DNA of 64,000 bases from Schistocephalus solidus. Taxonomy: Eukaryota; Platyhelminthes; Cestoda; Diphyllobothriidea; Diphyllobothriidae. The notes beneath the pieces were generated by a model. It ran no database searches. It was not told the origin of the DNA and saw nothing but the letters and a program-made list of their open reading frames with translations. Location of the stretch: the NCBI GenBank assembly GCA_017591395.1, contig WEDG01007224.1, positions 30,001-94,000 on the forward strand. The letters run 5' to 3'. Below are positions 46,977 through 58,900 of the stretch, piece after piece (positions within the stretch are counted from its first letter, which is position 1; every line of letters starts with the position of its first letter). A program made the translations under genes and the position numbers.

Positions 46977-49900
46977 CTATAAAACAGGGAGGTCAGAGTA
47001 TGATGCCAAGTTGGAAACTTTCGAGATGCCATTGATCAGGTGGCGGAGTTACAGCACACAAAAATCGGATGCTACAGAAAGCCGAAGGTGGCGAAAATTC
47101 CTGGATTTTGTCGGCAAGCTTGCTTAGACCCTAAAATAAGCAACAAGGAGCCTTCGTTATCATCGTGAGCAGGCTCGACTAGTGAGTGTCACTGTCGTAG
47201 GACTTTCTACAGCATTGCGGAACAGCTAACGCATGCTCAAGCGAAAGACTGCTCACGGGATAAACACCACGACCACAAAATGTAAAACAAAACGAGGTCA
47301 TTAATCAGATAAATTCAGAAAAGTGAGACAGCACAGTGTCCAGTCTTAATGGGCAACACATGTATAACCATCTACAGTAGATTGCCTAACTCATGAAATG
47401 CCTATATCAGAATTTGAGGTAGCAGCAGGGCACGCATTTTAAGTTGTTATTTCTGTTTGCTGTATTAAATTGATGCACAGAAAACTGTTTAATAATAAAG
47501 AGTTCACTTCGGACCGGTTTATTGATGGGAAAACGAGTGTACATGGGGACCAAAATTCGACGTTTCTTGCTATACAGGAATTTTCCTACGCTATTTAAAG
47601 CTACGGATCAAAGTATTTTGTTTTTGTGCGCAGCACTATGAATGAACATTTATATAAGTCGGAAAAAAATTTGGAATATATCCCTTCGGAGAACGGAAAA
47701 TTTCTTCTGTTTTCACGAAAATCAGGTGAATGCAAGTTTGAGAGATCACATTGTTTTCGGAAAAAAACAAGGGCAGATTCAGTCTAAGAAATTAATTTTT
47801 GCAAATTTATGTGGTTTTGTACCCAAAACGCTGTAATAAACTTGTGTGACTGTACTTTGTTTTACCAGATTGATAATTAGGACCTTAAATGCGCATATAT
47901 ACGAGACACAATGACACGCCGCCACTTTTCACTGTCACGGCGTACGCGAAGCCTTTCCTGATAATTTCCGTCTGCAAGTGACGATAAATGAATGAGAAAA
48001 TTTGAAACGGAAGAGGTAAAATCGTAGTATACATTTGACCACTCTATTGTGCGTTTAAAATCTTGAACCAGACTGAGAGGTAAGCAAATATATTGAAAAA
48101 CGCTCCAATAGAAAGAAAAATGTGAGTTCATTAATTTTTAACCGAAATTTTACCCCTACTTTTCAGCGAAGTCGAAAAACCGGTCAAACGTTTACAGTTT
48201 TTCCTTGACTTCACCATGGAAAAACGTTAAGTACACAGACATTCGACAGCGAAACATCTGATTAAGGCGCTTTTTAAAGAGGAACCTTGTTATAGAAAGT
48301 TTTTTTAACTGATTTTAGGAATAAATTTTCCCGGCTTCTGTTGTAGACGTCCATGTTTCTCGGCAGCGAGTTTTCATGCTTGAGTGAGGCTACAAATATG
48401 ACCCAGTCAGCCATCTGCATTAGAAAGAATGTCCAAAAAAGTCACTACTTCGTTAAATAATAAATAACTTATTTTGAGGGTTTTAACAAACATATCGAAC
48501 GGAACGTATATTTATGGACAGTCGACTGAAGACACTTAAAATTGTAAAAAATTAACCAGATTTTCAAAGACTATTTGAAACTCGTCGTTATAGAAAACTT
48601 GAAATAGTCATAAAGGAATTTAAAAATAGAAAAGTCATCTTTATATGCACAAAATGGTACGTTTACGATTGCACCTGACGATTCTATTTAAATTTATTAG
48701 TCAGTAACTGGCCTGTGAACACGTGAGCTTATGAAATATTATACTTCTGTGACATCCCTATCGGCACAATCAAGCAAAAATCTGTTTCCATTAGTAAAAC
48801 GCATACAAGAAAATGTATAAACGGACGAAAAACTGCAAATCCTCTTGGAACGGTAATGGAATATACACTCCCTCGTTAAGCGGCTTGACGACGGCGATAA
48901 TGTACGTTGCGCTTAATCCGGAGGAATATGTATATGCAAAACTCGGAAAAAGACTATTTTCAAAAGTTATTATACTTTTGCTGCATGGACAGACTTGCTA
49001 TACATTTAAAACTTCCGTTTACTCTACTAGATCGATGTTTTACCTTTTTGAAACTTGCACCTTTTCTTGAAATTTAGTATTTCTAGACAATGTAATGCTA
49101 ATTTGTAAACCACAAAACTTTTTTTCCAACGATCGATTCTTTATTGTTGTAAAACTTTGGGAGACGCAGCGTGCGCTGATTTCGCGTAATGGGCCGTTGG
49201 GACAGCTACTGTACCTTCGAGAGTTCGAGTGTTACAAGCAAAAAGGTCCTTCACTGTCCCACGGGCTAAGCAGACTGGTGGTTTACCTCAGGCGAATAAG
49301 GCTCTCATTTCAGCTATTTGACTTCCTTCTTCGGACATTAAAGAAGGCGCAATTGCGAGCAAATTAGGGAGTCGTTGCGACCTGATCCTCGGGCTTGAGT
49401 AGAATCGGGCTATTCCAAAAAAGCGTGCATATTAAGAGGCACATAAAAGGCACAAAGTATGGGAGTGTTTGTCTACGGATGAGACCCAGACCTAGCTAGA
49501 GGCTCAGCCAAAGCAGACGTCAAGTGGAGGTAGCGTGACACCGATCGCAAAACAGAAATACGGGCGATCAATTTTTCCATGGAGCTCAGGCATAGAGCCT
49601 TCGAAAAGCAATGACCTATCAACGAACGAGGGGTCGGATGGGAACGGACATTACTGTTTTATTTGCCAGCACTGTTCAGTCACTTTCAAATCCTGACAGG
49701 ACAGACGTGAGGTGTGAACTGGAGTTAAGCTGATTACTGAGTCAGCCACTTTACTATTTGAGCTACGGGCTCCCGTTTCGCCGGTTGAGATTGGGAATAA
49801 AACATGAAAAAAGCGTACTCTAACAGGAAGTTTAATCCAATCCTTCGGTATTTAGGGCAAATGACACATACCGCACCAGAAGGTACCCAACAAGAAGTAC

Positions 49901-52900
49901 CGAAAATGCACGATGAAGAATGTTAACAAGGTAAGATGCGTCGGGCAGGAACATTTAATAAGAAAACAGAAACACGCGCTGCAGTGAGCAAGAATCTAAT
50001 ATGCAAGTCCGCTGAGAAAATAGAGCACAAAGAATCTTGTAAAACGGGAAAGGTGGTGATAGTAGTTTTATCGGTAGGGTAGATGAGCGAGGCAATTAAC
50101 GGAGTCTGCGAAAGGCATTGAGAATACTCGAAGTACCAGCCTAAGTTTGTTTTATTACCCCATAGAGGTGCTGGAACAGAAGTGTAAGATGGAGTATACA
50201 TATCAGGAGCGTTTAACTAACGGAAATCAGGAAATCCAAGGTTGATGTGTAAAAAGGTAAGACGGTTTGCAGCGGAAAACTTTAACTTAATCGAATCCCA
50301 GTCCATACTCTTTACCTAAGCCTACTCTTCAACCCAACCCTAACCTTAGGAATACATTTTCCCGGCTTCTGTTGTAGACGTCCATGTTTCTCGGCAGCGA
50401 GTTTTCATGCTTGAGTGAGGCTACAAATATGACCCAGTTAGCCATCTGCATTTTATCAAGCTCATTCAGAAACGTAATAATTATATTTCATGCCTACCTA
50501 AATTCAATAAGCAGGCATATTATGGTATGAAAAAATCATGAATTGTATATTAGATAGTCGCTCAAAAAAGAAACTTGCAGGCTTTGTTTAATGCAGGGCG
50601 TTAGTTGAAACAAACTCGGCAACGGGCCGATAGGAATAAAATACAATTTAGATGAAACCGAGACCAACCGCCATCCAAGGACGTCGTCCTAACAATCGTA
50701 CGGTGGGCGCGACAGCAACCCCGTAGGCGGCCTAGGCTAATTTGGGTCGCTCTCTCACAAAAACAAAACCGTTACCCATAGTGGAGTACAGCAGCCGTCT
50801 AGAATGTCCAAGCAGCCCTATCTAGAGACAGCAATGCTTGCCTCGTCACGGAGGAAGGGACTATAAAAAGTGCCGTAAACAAATGCTGGGTCTTACGTCT
50901 TCTGCAGCCGGCCGCGGCTCGCAAAGTACGCGGTCGTAAAACTCAAACAAACAACGATAACCCCTGTCCCCATCCCCCGCGCCATACCCTCTGGGCTGCT
51001 CGGGTGAGTCCGCTCACACTAGCAACCTGGAATGTTCGTTACCTTTTAGAAAATCCTAGGAGCAACCGGCCGGAACGGAGAACGGCGCTAGTCGCTCGGG
51101 AACTGGCGCGCTACAAGGTGGACATTGCTGCTCTCAGTGAGACCCGATTCTCTGAGCAGGGTCAGTTGGAGGAGATAGGTGCCGGCTACACCTTCTTCTG
51201 GAGAGCCTGCCAAAGGAAGAGCGACACGACGCTGGTAACGCCTCTGCCATCCGGAACGACATCGTGGGACGTCTGCCCTGTCTGGCGCAGGGTATCAATG
51301 ATCGCCTGATGAGCCTCCGCCTGCCTCTTCAGGGAGACAAGCTCGCCATCATCATCAGCGCCTACGCTCCCGCAATGACGAGCTTTTATGCGGCGAAGGA
51401 CAAATTCTACGAGGACCTGCACGCCCTGCTGGCGACTGCGCTAAAGGCGGACAATTTAATTGGCCTTGGTGACTTCAACGCCCATGTCGGGATGTCCATC
51501 TCTACAAGCGGAAGGGGAACCGGCAACTCTGTGATAATCACCGAGGCATCTCGTTGCTCAACATCGCCGGGAAGATCTTCACACGTAACCTTCTCAATCG
51601 TCTGAACGGTCACCTAGAGCAGGAAATGCTCCCGGAAAGTCAATTTGGCTTCCGCCGACACCGCAGAACAACCGACATGATTTTCGTCGCCCGCCAGCTA
51701 CAAAAAAAGTGCTAGGAGATGCGAACTCACCTTTACACTGCCTTCGTGGATCTGACGAAAGCCTTTGACACGGTGAATCGCGACAGACTGTGGAAAATCA
51801 AGCAGAAATTCGGCTGTCCTGAGCGGTTCACGCAAATGGTGCGTCAGCTTCATGACGGGATGACGGCGCGCGTCACTGACAACGGAACGGTATCCGAAGC
51901 ATTCGCAGTGACAAACGGAGTGAAGCAGGGCTGCGTACCGGCCCCCACCCTGCTCAGTCTCATGTTCTCTGCTATGCTGATGGACGCCTACCGTGATGAG
52001 CAGCCTGGGATCCGCATCGCCTACAGAGCTGACGGGCACCTTCTCAACAGTCGGCGTATGCAGGCTCCAACGCGCGTGTCTACGACTACAGTCCATGACT
52101 TGCTCTTCGCGGACGACTGCGCCATTAACACCGTGACGGAGGAGTAAATACAAAGGAGCATGAACCTCTTCGCCACAGGCTGCGCCGATTTTGGATTCAC
52201 AATCAGAACAGCCAAAACGGTTGTCATGCCCCAGCCGCCACACAGCGTGGAATACAATGCTCCCCGAATCAATGTCAACGGTGCTCAACTCAAAAACGTG
52301 GAAACCTTCGCTTATCTAGGAAGCACGCTCTCACGCAACACGAAAATCGATGACGAGGTTGCCCAACGGATCTCCAAAACCATAAGGCCTCCGTGTGGAA
52401 TCGCCATGGTATTCACCTGAACACCAAACTGAAGATGTACAAGATCGTCATTTTGACGACACTTCTTTAAGTAGCGGAGGCCTGGAACGTCTACTCGAAC
52501 CGAGCCAGGAAGCTGAATCACTTCTATCTCAGCTGCCTCCACAGAATACTGAAGCTGAGATGGCAAGACAGGATACCGGACACGGAAGTCCTGAAGCGGA
52601 CCTGAATTCTCAGCATCCACGCCATGCTGAAGCAAGTGCAACTGCAATGGAGCGGCCATCTGGTAAGAATGGACGACGAGCGACTACCCAAACGACTTTT
52701 CTACGACGATGTCGCTACAGGTTCTCGCCGACAGGGAGGTCAAAAACGACGCTACAAGGACACTTTGAAGAAATCGCTGAAGCAACTGCAAATTACCCGG
52801 CGACCTGGGAGGACCTCGCCCAGGATAGACCGGCATGGAGGAGATCCGTGAAGACTGGTGCAGCAATCTACGTGGCCAACCGGATCGCCACCGCGAAGGC

Positions 52901-55900
52901 CAAAAGAGCGGCACGAAAGTCACCAGCGCCTCGGACCAACACCGCCAATGCCCAGGCCCTGCCAACATGCCCACGCTGTCAATGCAACTTACGCGCGTGA
53001 ATCGGCCTGGTCGGACATCTTCGGACGCAATACACTAACAATCCGGCAATTCGAACTTCTACGTCAAATTCTGCCAACCCTCCTTCGGACTACCCCACAG
53101 TAACTCCTGGCATCCATTTCATTACTCCCACCATCATAGAAAACACATCCCAATATTCATCACCTGTTACCTCCACCGCCGCAACCACCATCACCACCAC
53201 CAGCGATGGGAACTCTCCTAAACTGTCCTCAATGCGACCGCACATTCTCCTCACGCATCGGCGTAGTCGGTCACTTGCGAATAAATCGTACAGAGACTGG
53301 TGAACTAGTGTCTGGAGCACCAACACACAGCAGAGATCGCCGCCTCCACTGCCCTCACTGGCCTCGCGCATTCACTTATCGCATGGGCATATTTGGGCAC
53401 ATGCGCATCCATGACAGCGCAATTCATCGCAATGCCGACAACACTGATTCACCATGCACACCCTCCGCTCCTGCCATTCTTACCGCCACTGCCACCCCCA
53501 CTACCACAAATTTTAACCCCCCCAGCCCCTCCCGATTTCTCCTACCTACACTGCGCCCGCAACTTCAACTCACGCAACGGCCTGGTCGGTCACCTGCGAA
53601 TCCATCGCACGGAGGCTGGTGAACCAGTGCCTGGGGCTCCGACATACAGTCGACGTGCCCGCCTCCACTGTTCCCGCACCTTTACACACCGCATGGGCCT
53701 ATTCGGATACATGCACCTCCACGACAACCTTCGGTAAACAACCGGAGGCTAAGCCACATCAGCGCACAATACCTACACCAATACATAGACAACACCCTCA
53801 CCATCATAATGTACCTGGGAATATCACGGTTTCCTAGAAACCATGGGTTGGAAGGCTGCAAATCTGACGCTTACACCAGACCACGCCGTCGGCCCAGTTT
53901 ATGTGCTGTATGTGTTGAAAGGGTGACCTGTGGACTGGGAGTCATACGGCGATGGCTTCTCCATATCACCTGATTAATTAAAACCTTTTGTGTGCGTTAT
54001 GGGGGCCAGGTCATGCTGTGGCGCGCGAAGACGGGTACGCCGAACAGTCAGCCAATGCGCTCACTCCCACATGAGACAACTGACTGGCTCGAACAGTGGT
54101 CTGATTGTGGGGGTTGGGAAGAGAGTGAGGTCGACGGCTCAGCGCATGTTCGTCACTATAAACAATCTGACGCGCTTGAAACTATCACGGTGCGCTAAAA
54201 GCTATGGCTTGGAAGGTTGCCAACTGACGGGATAACTCGGACCCCGTGGTCAGTCCAGTGTGTATTTTGTGTGGAGTGGCTGACTGGTGGACTGAGAGTC
54301 ACGTAGCAATGGCTCCTTCTTAATGTGGCTTTTATGGCACTCCCACGCCATGCGATCCGAGCCCAGGGGCGGCTCCGGCCACGCCAGCCACCTGCGCCAT
54401 CTCTGGTCTTCTTGACTCTGTCATGACACCGGGTTCAGGTGGGGGAGGAGGAGAGAGCGGTACTATCACTTTAAAATAACTCGCGCACAAGTCACCGTTC
54501 CTGCACCCCTCTTTCATGGAGCGTACGGTGGACCTCGTCGTAATCGACGATCGAACTGTTATACCTCCTTAATCTACACCACAGAATGGACCTGTGAGAC
54601 GCAAGCTCTGCGATTTTTGGGCAACCCATTATCAATGTTTGTCCAATTGGTGCTCCACTTCTCAATACAGAAGACAATCCGTGCCAGGATAACTTCCATG
54701 TCGGGCCTGACGACAAATATCCCCTCTTGATTGGTCAGCACGGCTTAGTAGTTGGATGACGCCACAGAGATGCTTCCTTTTGGATCGACTAACTGCGTGA
54801 TTAAGCCATCTGAGACAATACCTCTTCCTGGAATGCCAGTAAGTCCCAATAACTTACAGAGAAATTTTTAACATAGAAAGTAGAGCCTACGGCTCACAGC
54901 TAGAGTAAGGACGGCTTTGAGGATAGCATGAAGTAGCATGACGTGCCATCAGGTATACAAGGCGTTCGTCACTGAGAGGATACGATGCACCAAACTTTTT
55001 TTTGGGAAAGAGGTGGGTGGATTTGGAAGAGGTTTTAATCGCACCGATAGTTCTTATTTTATGCGTTAGTCCCATCTAAGATCGCAGCGAATAAAAGCAC
55101 AAGGAATACCGGAATTCCAGGAACAGGAAACTGGGTCACATCAGCATCTCCCCACAATAACAACTTAGCGCAAAAAAGCAAATTTTTTTTGCAAAAATCC
55201 ATGTACCTAACTCGGGTTAATGCATTTAGGAAGCCACGGATGTCTGTTTGCATCTATTTTTATTAATTAAACAGCGTACGACATGATAAAGTGTATCGGT
55301 CTTATAAGAAATAGAGAAGGACTCACTTTCGAATGACGTGGAGATTACTCACACGTGAATGTGAAGGAATTGAATCGAAAAGCAAAATGCAGGGCCTGGA
55401 ATGAAATGGAAGGCAATGGGGACGAAGTGATAAGAAAATGGAACTTGAAGAAAGTTAATAATAATGACTACTTGAAGTTTTGAAGTAAAATTAATTTAAA
55501 ATTATTTAAATAGCAATAATATAGTAGAGTAGAAATAGGGCTTTCGGGAAATAACCTAGTCCTACAAAACTACTTTACGGACAGTATTAGCAAGATGAGC
55601 CCAGAAGAACATGGTTTTGCCAGCCTATCAAATAATAATAAACTTTCCCAGTAAATGTCCAATGTGTTTTTCACCTGCGACCATCCCCTAGTTCTCAATT
55701 CTCAGCCGTCCTTCCAAACGAGGTATCCTCTTTTCGGTACCTTGGCGTTACTCTGACATCGAATCTTTCATTCTCCCAACATATCGATGCTCTTTTATCA
55801 AAAATTCGTAAACTTCTATATTATATTCGCCGTTTACGTTCCTATCACACACCTCAGGCCCTTATCTGGCAATTTATAGAGGCATGTGTTCTTCCCCTCA

Positions 55901-58900
55901 TCCTTTATTGCTCTCCCGTGATTTTTCCAGCCTTGCTTAAAAAGGATTTTTTGATTTTAAAACGTATTTTCAGAATGCTCTCTTCTGCTGCTGGTGTTTC
56001 TTATACTGTTTTTAGTGGATTTGATAGCAAAACGGCACTTTACGACAGTCAAACAATTCGCTGGGCGAATCCTTGATGATGAAACCCATCCCCTCCACAC
56101 TGAGCTGATTGCTGTGAAGTCTTTCCGTCCAATGCGCCGAGGCTTTCGCCATATAGCCTGCCGTACAACGGCATACCAGCGCTCCGTTTTGCCATTTCTA
56201 GCACGCTACCTTACGTGTGAAGAGACTGAAATAAAAAAGCTCAGACTAGAACTGTCTCCCCGCTAGATGTCCATTTTTGACTCTTTGATTCTTGCATATC
56301 ATGTTTACTTATCCTATTATCTTAGTGAATGGAGCCATTTATATTTTTGCTGAAAATTTTGAATGATACTTCAAAATAAAGCGTATTCCTCTCTCTCTCT
56401 CCTATTTACCAGTGAGAAAATTACTACTTATATATGCAAGTAACGTGTAATTAAGCTGGGAAAGTGGCAACAGTTGTGGCATTTGACTTAAAGAAAGCCT
56501 CCACACGGAAAGGCAAGCGTAGAACGTGTAAAAGATGGGATGTTATTATTAATTAGACAGAATAAACAAAGGTCTTTAGACAAGTTACCGAAGGGTACAA
56601 AGGGGAAAATAGAGTAGACTAAAGTATAACATTGCAACGGGAATATGAACGGCAGAGCTAGCATCATGGAAGAAGCAAATTATTGAGAGGAGAACTAAAG
56701 GGACAGAGGGCGCTTGCATTCAATTACACCTGCTAGCACCGACCTAACTGTCAAAACTGTGCACCGATAAAGACAGAAAACAGACTGACAGTTCACTTGG
56801 AAGCTGGAACCCCTAAGTCTCTGATGTATCTCGGAATGACTTGTCGGAAAATGTCAACGAGGACCCTCACTCTCCTCATCGTGTGTATGCTAGATGGCCC
56901 TGACACGCGGGGGGGTGATCAGTCATTGAACAGTCTAAAAATGCAATGAAAGTGGGCTGAGCATGGCCTTCTTATCATACAATGGGTGTACCCACAGTTG
57001 AGTTAATTTACCCAAGTAACGCGAGTGAATGCTGGAATGGCCGCGTCTATTCATCTCGAGGATGAGGTCACGAATTCAAAGCATCTGGGCGTGTCGGAAG
57101 AGAAGGAGCTCAGTGCTTTGCCTAACAGCTGGACAATAATTGCTTTTCGTAGGGGCGGAACGAAAAGCATTCCGTGACGCAGCCAACATCATTTTCGTGG
57201 GGGCCTTTGGCCGGAAACCGTGTCGACAGAGAACCGTCGGTAACACACAGTAATAAACCATCCCGAGGGCAGTTTCAACTACGGATAGGATAATCTACAC
57301 GGCAAGGCAAACAAGCAACGCGGTTTGGTACGCACAGATCGGATACAAAACGCTCGGATGGGCGCTGCGACTAATCTCATCTTCGACTGTGTTGCTACCG
57401 AAGCCTGCCAAAAATACTGAATGGCGTGGAGGCACGACCCCTACTTGTTATGATCTATCAGGGTCATGCATCAAATATTGGCTCTTGTCGGTTTTTACTG
57501 AGAGAGCGTCACAGACTGCCTAAATGCGGCATTGGGTAGCGGTGGTGTGTTCTGCCAACCGTGCATTGTTGAGGAAAAAACAGTTACAAAAAGGTGACGC
57601 ACATTGCATTGATGCCACGTCGACGCAGCCAAGCCAAACGGCGACGGCGCCAACGATCGAAGGCTTCACCCTATAGGGAGATGGAGAGAAGAAGTCCACA
57701 GGAATAAAAGTGATTAACCTTATTAAATTGCAAATTTTAAAAGAGGACAACAAAGCTATAATTGCATATTCGGGGCAGGAAGCTCGCTGTAGATATCGAC
57801 CAGGTGCACATCCACGAGACCGGTAGACCATCCCGAAACGGGATCAGATCGACGTTCACAGAAAACGCAACTTAGACTTTTAGAGGCGATTAAGACCTAA
57901 TGTGAATGTGTGCGGGATTATAGAAACATCCCACAACGCGCAAAGAATCGCAGATCGCGAAATTGCCAACTGACGGGATAAATCGGCCCTCAGGGAAGTA
58001 GTTTGGGGTGGAGGGCCGAGATTCATGCTGCGATTGAATCTGCTTAATGTACACTACAGCACTACGTCCGATGTGAGAGCTTAATCACCCTTACGGTAGC
58101 CTGGTAGTCGTAGTGGGGATCAGATTGTATGTGGCACGCGTAAACCGACTGCTTAAATTTGTCAGCCACTGCGCCCGTGCCTACCTCCGGTCTTCTTGAC
58201 ATTGTCATGCCCTCGTTACATGGCGTGGCGAGCGAAGAGAGAGTGCAGTAGGTGTTGCGCGCCGTGGGTTGGAAGGTCGCCAACTGACAATTACACTCAG
58301 AACTCGCAGTCAGTCCAATGTGTGTTGTGTGGAGGGGCTGACTGGTGGTCTGAGAGTCAGGCTGCGATGGTTCCTTCTACACGTGACTTCTGGCTATCTC
58401 ACACGTGAGACGTAAGCCGCTCAACCCCCTGTTGTGTGAAATCCTGGTGCTTGTGTTTTTGGGGGTGGGGCAGGTCGTGTATGTAGTACACGTAGACGAG
58501 GTCACTAGAAGCTGCACCCAATTCCGAATCAGACAACTGACCGGCTCGGACAGTGGTCTGATTGTGGGTATGGGGGAGAAAGCGAGGTCGACGGCTCAGC
58601 GCATGTTCCTCACTATAAACAATCTGACGCGCTTAAAACTATCACGGTGCGCTAAAAGCCGTGACTTTGAAGGTTGCCAACTGACGGGATAACTTGGACC
58701 ACGTGGTCAGCCCAATGTGTGTTTTGCGTGGAGTGGCTGACTGGTGGACTGAGTCAGGCTGCAATGGCTCCTGCTTAATGTGGCCTTTATGGCACTCCCA
58801 CTCCGTGGGATCCGAGCCAGGTGTGGTGGTACGCCCAGAGGCGGCTCCGGCCGCGCCAGCCACCTGCACCCTCTCCAATCTACGGTATTCTTGACTCTGT

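Larger units (their letters stand above)
50870..53830 (+). mobile_element. RTE-like LINE with C2H2 tail, internally deleted
   Basis: Plus-strand order: GC-rich leader, APE-type endonuclease (51004-51530), a direct join into the reverse transcriptase (51535-52150), C-terminal region (52160-52850), then C2H2-finger tail (53206-53735). Lies opposite to the SENP-like gene inside its 9.6-kb intron. Several frame changes and a missing central part make it inactive. Base composition (GC- and CpG-rich) differs from the flanks. Confidence 0.85.
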
